This document shows, in pieces, positions 45,599-54,607 of a stretch of 64,000 nt of DNA (positions are counted from its first letter, which is position 1; the number at the start of each line of letters is the position of its first letter). Both the position numbers and the translations under genes were made by a program. The notes below the pieces were generated by a model that had not been told where the DNA came from, ran no database searches, and saw nothing but the letters and a program-made list of their open reading frames with translations. The stretch is from NCBI RefSeq assembly GCF_018687785.1, contig NZ_LTBL01000001.1, forward strand, positions 1,417,780-1,481,779, read 5' to 3'. The stretch comes from Methanovulcanius yangii. Its GTDB lineage: Archaea > Halobacteriota > Methanomicrobia > Methanomicrobiales > Methanomicrobiaceae.

Positions 45599-48500
45599 TC
45601 AGCTATTCTCCTCACAGGTGCAGATCACACCATTGTCATAGCCGTCGTAGTCCTCGCATCCCCACTTGTAATTGTTGATGCAGTCGGCAAGCTCCTGTGC
45701 CGCGCTGTAGTCTTTGTCGCAATAGAGATCCTCGATCAGCTCCCAGAGGTCCCCGACATTCATCGGATTTCCTCCAATGCACTTGGATGCGTCCTTCAGG
45801 ACCCAGTAGCAGTCCTCATAGACCCACCCGCAGGCATCACAGTCATACCACTTGTAGCGGTTATAGTCGATGACATAGTTGCCGAAGTCGCCCTCAACGT
45901 AGAGCTCGGTAAGCTTCATTGCAAGCATCTGGGCAACGGCCTTCTCCTGAGCATTCGAAGCATCGTAGTCGGCAATCAGACCATAGACATGCTCCCAACC
46001 ACAGCATCCGGAACAGAATGCCGGATCAACATCCATACAGACGGCGCAGGGATCGATACCCTCGAAGAACCAGTCAGGCACCTGACGGCCATTTGTCCAC
46101 TCCTCGTTGTACTTGTAGATGTTGTTCTTCCAGAATCCGATGGTGTATCCGCACCATTCATTTCTCGGGTAGTAGTTGCCGAAGTACTCCTTCGCCAGCT
46201 GGCCCGGTATGAGAACACCGACCTCCTTGATGGCAAGTGAATCCACTATCAAATCAGCGTTTGTCGGCACCCAGCCTTCCTGGATGTCTTCGCTCAGCCA
46301 GTACTTGCCCGGCATGAGGAGTTCGCCACACATGTATTCAGACATGTACGTATCAAAGCAGACTTTGCCATTCTCGTCGGTGTACCCCCACGCGACCGGC
46401 AGGGTCGGCGCATCCTTTCCGTCACAGTCATCATCGTCAATCCAGAGGGTCATCTTCCAGCCCTCGAGCATCTGCTCGCAGGGTTCACGAATCCCGTTCT
46501 CGTTGACATCTTCAAACTTGTACGCACAGACCTTCACCGGCTGGAAGTTGCCGAAGTTGATCGTTGCCTCATCGCCGGACAGGAGAACGCCGACATAGAT
46601 GACACCAAGTGAATCAACCTGGAAGTCAATGTTCGTCGGGTACCATCCGCCCTTGATCGTCTCGCTCACCCAGTACTTGCCGGGTTCGAGATCGGTGAAA
46701 CAGACCATGCCCTCGCAGTTGGTTAAGCCGCATGCAATGACCTCACTCGGCCCGTCAACACCTGTCCAGAGCTTGATCTCCCAGCCTTCAAGGAGCTCTT
46801 CATCACCATCATAGGTCTTGTCGCGCTCGTCGTCCTGGAACTTCCGGACGCAGATGTCGACCGGCTTGAACATTCCGGCATCCCACGTGAGGTCGGTTTC
46901 ACCCGCGCTCAGTGTCGTCATGGTGGTATCACCGGTGTACGGGTCTGCATCGCTGTCCTTTGCGTCATCAGCGCCCTGGTTTGCGGGGCTGAATCTCCAT
47001 CCATCGGGCAGATCAAAGTTGAGATAGTACGAGCCGGGCTTCAGGCAGTTGAAGAGGTAATTGCCATTCGCATCAGTCGCCGTTTCGGCGACCTTCATGC
47101 TGCTGCCATCAAAGAGCGTGACCTGAACTCCCGCGACGCCAGGTTCTCCGGCGTCCTGGATACCGTCTGCATCCATGTCTTCCCAGACGAAGTCACCGAT
47201 GGTTGCCGGCACGTAGGTGTTCGTCACGGTTGCCTCTGCACAGTCACCGTCGGGCTCGACAGTTACCGGCGACCCGTCGATGCAGACCATCCACGCTGAG
47301 CCGGGGTCGGTTTCACTGATCGTGTATTCACCAGGAATCAGATCCTCCCAGACCACTGTGCCACCCATGTAACCGATGCATTTGCAGCTGCCATCCGGAT
47401 AGGAGGGGCCGGTAATGCAGACCTCAAAGGTCTGTTCCGACTTTGGATCGCACAGACCCCAGTCGACGATCTTGGTCACCTCAAGACAGCCACGGTTGTA
47501 TATGTTTGTCACACCTACCTGGGCACATGCTTCGCCAGCCTCAACCATGACCTCACTGTCGGGACAGTACTTAACCGTCCACTGCGCCGGGTCAACGTCC
47601 ACTTCTTCAACGGTGTAGCATCCAGGGATCAGATCGTCCCATGTCAGGACCTGCCCATCAGCGGTCGCATACTTCGTATCACCCGTGGGGTAGGACGGTC
47701 CGGTGATCATGATCGCAAATTCGACCGGTTTTGCTGCCGCACCGTTCCAGTCGATCGTTTTTGTCACATCGAGACAGCCAAGCTTGTGCTCGTTCGTGAC
47801 CGTCGCTGTTGCCACCTCGTCAGCCACCACTGTCGCAGGCGAGCCCGTAATCACCGGGACCTCCCACTCACTGCCCGGGGAGGTTTCGGTGACGATATAC
47901 TCGCCGGGGACCAGGTCCTCCCAGAGGAGCGTTCCACCGGTGGTGGTCTTGCAGTCGCCGTCCGGGTACGAGGGTCCGGTGATGCAGATCTCAAACGTCG
48001 TCCCGTCAGGAGTGACACCATTCCAGATGACATCCTTTGTCACCTCAAGCGAGCCCTTCTCGACGATCTCGACCGCCCACTCTTCAAATCCGTCGTTGTG
48101 CGGGTAGACCACGCCGCTCTTCGTTACGAAGATGACATACACGTTCTTGTCTGCGGGGAAGAAACCCACCGGGGCAAGGACGGTCAGGTCACTCTTTCCG
48201 CTCCCTGCTTCCAGGGCGTAATCGAGCTTGATCCACGCATCTTCTGTGATGCCATCGAGATTCCATTCAAGCGCTACCGCAACACCGGGATCGTCGAACG
48301 TTTTGGTACCATCATTATACATGTGCAGGTTGTCACCGCCGGGCCCGGCAGTAAACACCCGGAGTTCGTCGATCGACAGGAGGGACCTCCCATTGACCTG
48401 GTTGATGTCACCGTTGAACTCATAGTAATAATTCGTGGTTCCTGCAGGATACTCATACTCGACAATTGGAACATCCTTCAGCTGGAGGCTGTGCGTCCAC

Positions 48501-48853
48501 TGGGTGTTCTTGTCGGTATCAAACCCTTCCTGGATCGGACGGAAGTCGGTGTTGTAGTTCTTCTGGACGTCATTCTGCCCGCTCGTCCGCACGAACGGTG
48601 CAAAGGTTCCGGTCCCCGTCGCTACGGGAAGCGGCCCCTGGATAAAGATGGCTCCCTGATACTCAACGACATTCCCCGCAGAGGACAGGTCAATCGTCGG
48701 TGTCAGCCCGTTGGACTTCTTGTCCTGTCCCGGCGGGGCCGCCATCGCCGGCGCCGCCATCGCCGTCAGGACGAGGGCTGCGACAAGGACGACGAGAAGA
48801 ACCGGCAGGACCGGCACCCCATGTTCATGTTGTACTACGTTTCTTCGTTTCAT
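45599..48853 (-). CDS. Secreted surface protein with CnaB-like and SdrD-B-like domains
   Basis: This 1084-residue paralogue of the giant protein has a signal peptide (about 1-39) and a shared N-terminal domain (to about 267). Three CnaB/SpaA-like domains follow (about 268-357, 358-453 and 454-546), then three SdrD-B-like domains (from about 547, 661 and 771). Calcium-loop-like motifs are DMDADGIQDAGE and DVNENGIREPCE. The Cys-rich C-terminal domain (about 895-1084) contains TIGFWKNN. The first CnaB domain is strikingly close to the repeat unit of the giant protein. Start 48853 has GGAG 10 bases upstream. No membrane anchor is seen at the C-terminus, so attachment must involve the C-terminal domain or another protein. 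Confidence 0.92.
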   Translation of the reverse strand: MKRRNVVQHEHGVPVLPVLLVVLVAALVLTAMAAPAMAAPPGQDKKSNGLTPTIDLSSAGNVVEYQGAIFIQGPLPVATGTGTFAPFVRTSGQNDVQKNYNTDFRPIQEGFDTDKNTQWTHSLQLKDVPIVEYEYPAGTTNYYYEFNGDINQVNGRSLLSIDELRVFTAGPGGDNLHMYNDGTKTFDDPGVAVALEWNLDGITEDAWIKLDYALEAGSGKSDLTVLAPVGFFPADKNVYVIFVTKSGVVYPHNDGFEEWAVEIVEKGSLEVTKDVIWNGVTPDGTTFEICITGPSYPDGDCKTTTGGTLLWEDLVPGEYIVTETSPGSEWEVPVITGSPATVVADEVATATVTNEHKLGCLDVTKTIDWNGAAAKPVEFAIMITGPSYPTGDTKYATADGQVLTWDDLIPGCYTVEEVDVDPAQWTVKYCPDSEVMVEAGEACAQVGVTNIYNRGCLEVTKIVDWGLCDPKSEQTFEVCITGPSYPDGSCKCIGYMGGTVVWEDLIPGEYTISETDPGSAWMVCIDGSPVTVEPDGDCAEATVTNTYVPATIGDFVWEDMDADGIQDAGEPGVAGVQVTLFDGSSMKVAETATDANGNYLFNCLKPGSYYLNFDLPDGWRFSPANQGADDAKDSDADPYTGDTTMTTLSAGETDLTWDAGMFKPVDICVRKFQDDERDKTYDGDEELLEGWEIKLWTGVDGPSEVIACGLTNCEGMVCFTDLEPGKYWVSETIKGGWYPTNIDFQVDSLGVIYVGVLLSGDEATINFGNFQPVKVCAYKFEDVNENGIREPCEQMLEGWKMTLWIDDDDCDGKDAPTLPVAWGYTDENGKVCFDTYMSEYMCGELLMPGKYWLSEDIQEGWVPTNADLIVDSLAIKEVGVLIPGQLAKEYFGNYYPRNEWCGYTIGFWKNNIYKYNEEWTNGRQVPDWFFEGIDPCAVCMDVDPAFCSGCCGWEHVYGLIADYDASNAQEKAVAQMLAMKLTELYVEGDFGNYVIDYNRYKWYDCDACGWVYEDCYWVLKDASKCIGGNPMNVGDLWELIEDLYCDKDYSAAQELADCINNYKWGCEDYDGYDNGVICTCEENS

Positions 48854-49728
48854 GTTCAAATTTCTCCATTATTTTTTGCTTCTACATACTGGCGCATCCC
48901 GATTTGGTCAAAACAATGACCACGGGGGGAATCAGGATTCATCCACAGATTTCACAGGAAACCCATGGATTCCGGACATCGGGCACTTTACGTAATCCAG
49001 ATATGCAATCGCTGTAAGGGAGACACACGAAAATGAGCGATGTGAGACGCAGCCGAACCTGCAAAACTGCCGTATTCCATCTCAGATGCCCGGCATACAA
49101 TCCAGAAAACTCATTGCATAAAGATTAAGGTTCATCCCTCCGAGTGGTCATATGTGGGTTGTGTTCAGATGGTATTGGTGTCGGACAACACACGGCATCC
49201 GGGAACCGGATGCCTGCTACCCCTGAACATTTACCCATTGAAATTCTGATCAAACACCCCATCTCCCTTTGTTCGGGCACTCGCCCTATATCCCACACAA
49301 ATATTTAAAATATCCTGATCAAATAACAATATTTAAATATTATTACCTAAGTTTTCCCAGAAATCCGCCCACTTCCTACAGGAAATTTTCATAAAATAAC
49401 ATAAAATATAATAAAATTATTTGAATCTTTTTTTATTATTGCATTATGTCCACCAAAACAGGATATAAGCCCATATTACCCCCAATATTTCTAAAGAAAA
49501 CCATTAAGGAATAAATACCAATTTCAACCCCAAATCAGGGATACAGAAAAACACCAAAAGACGGAAAACCACCCATGCAATTCACCCGGCTCCCAACCAG
49601 ACATGAGGTGCCGCACCAGGCCCGGGGACCTCAGCGACCACCCGTATCAGAATAGAAGGGAGGAACAGGGAAAGCCCCCAATTCCCGGCCTGTTGTGTTC
49701 CCGAAGAGTCTCAGGCCTTCCGCCCCCT
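48854..49728. other. Long leader and AT-rich promoter region of the smaller surface-protein gene
   Basis: No gene is supported here. About 400 bases of leader precede the start at 48853, ending at the shared element 49255-49310. A strongly AT-rich tract (about 49295-49520) follows, with several TATA-like TTTAAATA sites. The 13-mer TAAGCCCATATTA at 49466-49478 also occurs at 44826-44838 beside the giant gene. The final 150 bases run up to the 3' end of acs. Confidence 0.5.
49255..49310 (-). promoter_or_regulatory. Shared leader element and TATA box, copy 2 (smaller gene)
   Basis: GCCCGAACAAAGGGAGATGG followed by GGTG (complement of 49255-49277) matches the element before the giant gene, with an ATTTTAAATATT TATA-like tract (about 49301-49312) about 25 bases ahead of it. 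A GGGC/GCCC inverted repeat flanks the start of the shared block in both copies. Confidence 0.55.
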
Positions 49729-51621
49729 TCACTCCTCTAAGGTCGAGATATCCCCCGGATCAATCCCGAGCTCCTTCGCCTTCAGGACGCGCCGCATGAT
49801 CTTGCCGCTTCTCGTCTTCGGGAGCGAGTCGACGAAGTCGATCTCCGAGGGCATCGCAATCGGGCCGATGCTCATCCGGACATGGTAGGTGAGCTCGCTC
49901 TTCAGCTTCTCGCTCGGTTTGAACCCCTCCCGGAGGATGACAAACGCCTTGATCGCCTGCCCCTTCATCACATCCGGTTTGCCGATCACCGCCGACTCGG
50001 CGACCGCCTCGTGCGAGACGAGGGCGCTCTCCACCTCGGCCGTCCCGAGGTTGTGCCCGGCGACGATGATGATATCATCCGACCGCCCGAGGACCATGAT
50101 GTAGCCATCTTCATCCTTCACCGCGAGATCCCCTGCAGTATAGTACGAGTCGATCGTCGACCAGTACTTCCGGTAGCGCTCGTCGTTGTTGTGCACCGCC
50201 CGCATCATCGAAGGCCACGGCTCCTTGATCACGAGGAGGCCGCCGGTGCCGGGAGCGACAGAGGCCCCTTCGCTGTCGACAACATCGGCGACGACACCGG
50301 GGATGGGACGCCCCGCAAAGCCGGGCTTCATCTTCTCGCCCACCGTGGTCGTGATCATGTGCATCCCGGTCTCGGTCTGCCACCAGGTGTCGAGCACCGG
50401 GCAGCGGGCTCCGCCGATGGTGTGATAGTACCACTCGAAGGCCTCGGGGTTGAGGGGTTCGCCCACCGACCCGATGAGCCGGAGGGAATCGAGGTTGCAC
50501 TTCTGTGGCCACTCCTCGCCGAACCGCATGAACATCCGGATCGCCGTCGGGGCGGTGTAGAAGATCGTCACCCCGAAGTCCTCCACGATACGCCAGAAGA
50601 TCCCGGGGTCCGGGTAGTCCGGGACCACCTCGGTGATCAGCACCGTCGCCCCGGCCGCGAGCGGCCCGTAGACGATGTAGCTGTGACCGGTGATCCAGCC
50701 CGGATCGGCCGTGCACCAGTGGACGTCGTTGTCCTTCATGTCGAAGATGTACTTCGTGGTGTAGTATGTCCCGACCATGTAGCCGGCACAGGTGTGCACG
50801 ATTCCCTTGGGAGGGCCGGTCGTCCCGCTCGTATAGAGGATGAAAAGAGGGTCCTCCGCATCCATCACTTCCGGTTCGCAGTAGGGGTCGGCCGCCTCCA
50901 TGATCTCCTCAAAATCCACCTCCATCTCGGAGAAGAGCTCGAGCGAGGGCGAGGTGCGCCGCAGGACGACGATCTTCTCCACCGTCGGGGCATTGACGAC
51001 CGCCTCGTCCACGATGGTCTTCAAGGCCACACGTTTCCCGCGGCGATATCCTACATCGGCGGTGATGACGATCTTTGCCCCCGCATCACGGATGCGGGCA
51101 TTGAGGGCGGCGGCCCCGAACCCGCCGTAGACGATGCTGTGCACCGCCCCGATTCTCGCACAGGCAAGAAGGGCGATGATATGCTCGGGGACGAGCGGCA
51201 TGTAGAGGCAGACGGTATCCCCCTTCCTCACCCCGAGATCCCTGAGGGCATTTGCAAACCGCATCACCTTGCGGTGAAGCTGCCGGTACGTAAGCACCCG
51301 TTCGACCTCCTCATCCTCGCCACGCCAGATGAGAGCGACCTTGTTGCGCCGCTCGCTTGCCGCATGCCGGTCGAGACAGTTGGCAGTAATATTCAGTTTC
51401 GCGTTCGTAAACCAGCGGGCGTAGGGAAGCTCCCATTCCCGGACCGCATCCCATGGCCGATACCAGTCCAGTTCACCCGCGATATCCGCCCAGAACTTCT
51501 CCGGGTCATCCAGAAACCGTTTGTAGGCCTCATCGTATGACCCCAGCCATGACTGGTCCCGGTATGACGGGTCGGGGCGGTAGGATTTTTTTTCCAGTGG
51601 GACATCGAATGTTCCTGACAT
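49729..51621 (-). CDS. acs: Acetyl-CoA synthetase (AMP-forming)
   Basis: This 630-residue enzyme makes acetyl-CoA from acetate, ATP and CoA via acetyl-AMP, important for carbon assimilation in acetate-requiring methanogens. Visible motifs are YTSGTTGPPKGIVHT (P-loop), DTWWQTETG, YYTAGDLAVKDEDGY and the C-terminal KTRSGKIMRR containing the catalytic Lys. Length matches the family. ATG 51621 has AGGTGAG a few bases upstream; the GTG at 51630 lies inside that site. It is divergent from a wHTH-PAS regulator 206 bases away. Confidence 0.97.
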   Translation of the reverse strand: MSGTFDVPLEKKSYRPDPSYRDQSWLGSYDEAYKRFLDDPEKFWADIAGELDWYRPWDAVREWELPYARWFTNAKLNITANCLDRHAASERRNKVALIWRGEDEEVERVLTYRQLHRKVMRFANALRDLGVRKGDTVCLYMPLVPEHIIALLACARIGAVHSIVYGGFGAAALNARIRDAGAKIVITADVGYRRGKRVALKTIVDEAVVNAPTVEKIVVLRRTSPSLELFSEMEVDFEEIMEAADPYCEPEVMDAEDPLFILYTSGTTGPPKGIVHTCAGYMVGTYYTTKYIFDMKDNDVHWCTADPGWITGHSYIVYGPLAAGATVLITEVVPDYPDPGIFWRIVEDFGVTIFYTAPTAIRMFMRFGEEWPQKCNLDSLRLIGSVGEPLNPEAFEWYYHTIGGARCPVLDTWWQTETGMHMITTTVGEKMKPGFAGRPIPGVVADVVDSEGASVAPGTGGLLVIKEPWPSMMRAVHNNDERYRKYWSTIDSYYTAGDLAVKDEDGYIMVLGRSDDIIIVAGHNLGTAEVESALVSHEAVAESAVIGKPDVMKGQAIKAFVILREGFKPSEKLKSELTYHVRMSIGPIAMPSEIDFVDSLPKTRSGKIMRRVLKAKELGIDPGDISTLEE

Positions 51622-51827
51622 TGCACTCACCTACATGATTAATCATGTAAATATCCGGAGTTTCCCCCCCTTCCATTCCGATAGCGGTTGAGAAGAAGGA
51701 GGTTTTACAGGCACCATGCAGTGCACTATGGATCATAGTTGCCAGATAACAGGTATTAAATCTTTGAATGCACCACAAATATGCACTGCATTTATCCTGC
51801 ACACCGCGTGGGGGGCACCAGAACAAT

Positions 51828-53228
51828 ATGACGGGAAAATTCACGGAAATGGGATCCGTACGGGAAATTGTCGCCGGAAATCCAAAAGGTTTGAGTATCA
51901 CCGAGATCGCAGATGCCCTGCATATCCATCGCAACACCGCCGCCAGGTATCTCGATATCCTCATGCTGCGGGGCGATGTCGATATCAAACAGAGTGGAGC
52001 CGCCAAGAACTACTACCCGGCGAGGCGCATTCCCGTTGCCGCCCTCCTCGCCTATGTCGATGAGCCGGCCGTGATCGTCAGCCGCCGCATGGAGGTTGCA
52101 CAGACAAACCAGCGGGCTCTCGACCTCTTCGGCTGCGGGGTCGACGCCCTGTACGGCATCTCCCTTGAGGAGTTGCCGCACTCGATCTTCAGGGATGACG
52201 GCGTCCTCGAAAGAGTGCGGCTGTCCATCCAGGGCACGCCGGGAAGCCTGCGTCTGCGGGCACGGGTTCGAGGGGAAAAACGGGCCCTCCACCTCCGCTT
52301 CCCACCCGTCGTCTTCGACAACGGGAAAGAGGGCTGTGCCATCGTCTTCGCGGACGAGACAGAATACCGGACGGCAAAGGAGCACGCAGGCGACTGGCAG
52401 GAACGATACGAGGCGCTCACGATGGATCAGACCGAATCGATCGTCCACCTGAAACCCGACATGACCGTGACGTTTGCCAACCCCGCATTCTGCCGCCGGA
52501 CAGGCCGAAGCGAAGACGAACTGCGGGGGCTCAGGTTCCTCCCGATGGTTTCGGCCGAGGGGAGGGAGCGGGTCAAGGATATCCTCACGTCCCTGACCGC
52601 AGATGAACCCGCCCGGACTGTCGAGGTGCGAACCGTCCTTCCCGAGGGGACCCTCGCATGGGAGAAGTGGACATTCCGGGCGCTCTTCGGCGAGGGGGCA
52701 CGGGTCACCGGTTTTCACGCCGCCGGCCACGACATCACGGCCCTCAAAAACTGCACCGAACAGCTCCGCCAGTATCACGAGAACCTTGAAGCCCTCATCG
52801 CGGAGCGGATCCGGGAGATGCAGGTCGCCAACCGCTCGCTTCTGGAGGTCATCGCTGAAAAGGAAGCACTCGAACGGGAGATACTTTTCACCCAGTTCGC
52901 CTTCGACCACGCCTCGGACTCCATCCTCCTCTTCGATGCGGCAGGGAAGGTCTACAAGGCGAACCGGACGGCAGAGGATCTCCTCGGCTACCGGCACGAC
53001 GAACTCGGCTCCATTACCGTCTTCGATGTCAATCCCTCCATCAGCAAGGAACGGTGGGAACGGATGTGGGCAGGGGCAGTGCCGGGAAAAAAGGAACGGA
53101 GCATCTCCGTCCACCGGCGAAAGGACGGGACCGTCATCGACGTCGAGGTCTCCCGGACCTTTGTCCAGTACGATGACCGGATGTACTTCTGTTCGATCGC
53201 CCGGGAAGTTGGGACGGCCACCGAGTAG
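51828..53228 (+). CDS. Winged-helix/PAS sensory regulator
   Basis: The 466-residue protein has an N-terminal helix-turn-helix (LSITEIADALHIHRNTAARY) with a wing. Three PAS-like segments follow (about 70-170, 180-300 and 350-460), with a coiled-coil linker at about 310-350. No kinase or output domain follows. Such HTH-PAS proteins are abundant in Methanomicrobiales and are presumed ligand- or redox-sensing transcription regulators. ATG 51828 is preferred over 51768, which lies in the promoter-like region. Divergence from acs makes acs a candidate target. Confidence 0.85.
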   Translation: MTGKFTEMGSVREIVAGNPKGLSITEIADALHIHRNTAARYLDILMLRGDVDIKQSGAAKNYYPARRIPVAALLAYVDEPAVIVSRRMEVAQTNQRALDLFGCGVDALYGISLEELPHSIFRDDGVLERVRLSIQGTPGSLRLRARVRGEKRALHLRFPPVVFDNGKEGCAIVFADETEYRTAKEHAGDWQERYEALTMDQTESIVHLKPDMTVTFANPAFCRRTGRSEDELRGLRFLPMVSAEGRERVKDILTSLTADEPARTVEVRTVLPEGTLAWEKWTFRALFGEGARVTGFHAAGHDITALKNCTEQLRQYHENLEALIAERIREMQVANRSLLEVIAEKEALEREILFTQFAFDHASDSILLFDAAGKVYKANRTAEDLLGYRHDELGSITVFDVNPSISKERWERMWAGAVPGKKERSISVHRRKDGTVIDVEVSRTFVQYDDRMYFCSIAREVGTATE

Positions 53229-53366
53229 AGATGATTCTTTCGATCCAAATAATGACAAAGAATTGAAAAATACCTAAAAATATTCCCTCTTTTTCTGGAT
53301 TATAATTGTATATGCCCTGAAATATATTGACACAAACTTTTTCCTTTGGCAATCCAATTCTCTCGC

Positions 53367-53531
53367 ATGGCGAAGAACACAGGAAAGGGACACCGAAAAG
53401 GTGCAGTAAAAAACGCCAGCCAATTTTCAAATCCAAAGACAGGTCTGCATTATAAAAGAGATTCAAAAACGGGTAAGATCGTCGGGGCAAAAAAATCAGG
53501 AGGGAAATTCAAAGGAGTCCGGAGAGAGTGA
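53367..53531 (+). CDS. Small basic conserved protein, paired with HNH nuclease
   Basis: This 54-residue protein begins MAKNTGKGHRKGAVKNASQF and continues with NPKTGLHYKRDSKTG and KFKGVRRE. I recall similar short Lys/Gly-rich proteins in many bacterial genomes, without a known function. The gene stops 1 base before the HNH gene start, so the two are co-transcribed. ATG 53367 is chosen; the longer frame begins in a TTG-like start within the AT-rich leader. The region is AT-rich compared with its neighbours, suggesting transfer. Confidence 0.7.
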   Translation: MAKNTGKGHRKGAVKNASQFSNPKTGLHYKRDSKTGKIVGAKKSGGKFKGVRRE

Positions 53532-53532
53532 G

Positions 53533-54045
53533 ATGGTCCCAAATAATCCATTCTTTGATGATCGTTCCGATTCGGAAAGAACAAGACAGGCATTAACACC
53601 GGCCAAAATAAAGAAAATCAAAGAGGCTACGGGGAATAAATGTGAAATGTGCAGGAAAAAATATCCCCTACATAATCTCAAGGTTCACCACATTGTCCCA
53701 GTTCACACCGCATCCGGGCAAAAGGATCTGAATACTCAAAGCAATCTACTTGTTCTCTGTTCTATTTGCCATGACAATGTCCATGCTGTTAAACCTCGTA
53801 ACGCAATAACCAAATCAAGGCAAAAAGAATTCATTAAAAAGCGCCCTGAAAAAGTCAAAAAAGATATTCAGGATATATTGAGGAATAGACAAAAAATCAA
53901 TGACAATTCCACGAACTCTCAAATGAGAGGAGTGAAAATTGCATCACCTAATTTTGATCAGATTAGGATTGATACTCCTGACATCTTTGGTTCAGGCCGA
54001 TCAAAGAAGAAAGGAAAAACGAAAGATCCGTGGGATTTTTTTTAA
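53533..54045 (+). CDS. HNH endonuclease
   Basis: This 170-residue protein has an HNH domain. A structural zinc pair C37-x2-C40 and C76-x2-C79 flanks the active-site VHHIVPVH (H52, H53), N71 and HDNVH (80-84). The C-terminal half is Lys-rich without recognised domain. Base composition is clearly more AT-rich than neighbouring genes. The pairing with a small basic protein 1 base upstream resembles a mobile or defence-type module, but no methylase or phage gene is adjacent. Confidence 0.88.
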   Translation: MVPNNPFFDDRSDSERTRQALTPAKIKKIKEATGNKCEMCRKKYPLHNLKVHHIVPVHTASGQKDLNTQSNLLVLCSICHDNVHAVKPRNAITKSRQKEFIKKRPEKVKKDIQDILRNRQKINDNSTNSQMRGVKIASPNFDQIRIDTPDIFGSGRSKKKGKTKDPWDFF

Positions 54046-54094
54046 TACAACCATCGAATTTTCTTTTATCTGGATATTTGCTCACAGAATACAT

Positions 54095-54607
54095 TCATCC
54101 TCCCCTGCATACCGCAATGCACTGCGCAAGCTCCTGCGCACGGCCCGTGCCGAGGAGAAAGCGGTCGCCGTCACGACATTCGATGCGCACCCCGCGGGTG
54201 CCGGCGGCGGAGTAGGCACGCCCCCACCGCCCCCACCGGATGCCCCAGCCGCCGAACTCCCGCAGGGGCGAATAGGTCACCGCCTCTGCCCGGACGATGT
54301 CGCTGCAGGGCACCGTTTTCCATCGGATGTGGAAGGGGACATACCGGTACATGAGAACACCGTCCCGAAGCAGTATCTCCAGATGGGCTCCATACATCAG
54401 GGCGGGCAGGCCGACACCGAAGAGCAGGACGAAGACCCACATCAGCCAGTCCGGAGCCGGGTTCGTCCCGAAGGGAATGCCATAGATGATCTGCCGCACA
54501 AAGGCCACCCACATCAGGGCTCCGATGAAGCCGACGACGGCCAGAAGCAATGGATGGCGCATATACTGTCGTTCGTAATATCGGATATTCCCCCCCTCAT
54601 TGATCAT
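54095..54607 (-). CDS. Two-helix membrane protein with PH-like C-terminal domain
   Basis: The 170-residue product has two hydrophobic helices (about 20-40 and 55-75), then a hydrophilic domain of about 95 residues with strand-rich pattern LRDGVLMYRYVPFHIRWKTV and RGVRIECRDGDRFLLGT. This is reminiscent of bacterial PH-like (DUF6141-type) membrane proteins; the assignment is tentative. The start overlaps the stop of the MFS gene as ATGA, indicating coupled translation and a possible functional link. Confidence 0.68.
   Translation of the reverse strand: MINEGGNIRYYERQYMRHPLLLAVVGFIGALMWVAFVRQIIYGIPFGTNPAPDWLMWVFVLLFGVGLPALMYGAHLEILLRDGVLMYRYVPFHIRWKTVPCSDIVRAEAVTYSPLREFGGWGIRWGRWGRAYSAAGTRGVRIECRDGDRFLLGTGRAQELAQCIAVCRGG

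Noticed and set aside
47786-48919. 377-codon plus-strand frame
   Set aside because: Antisense to the surface-protein gene, low-complexity Arg/Asp-rich product, explained by codon bias of the real gene.
49882-51540. 552-codon plus-strand frame
   Set aside because: Antisense to acs; His/Asp/Arg-rich with no domain.
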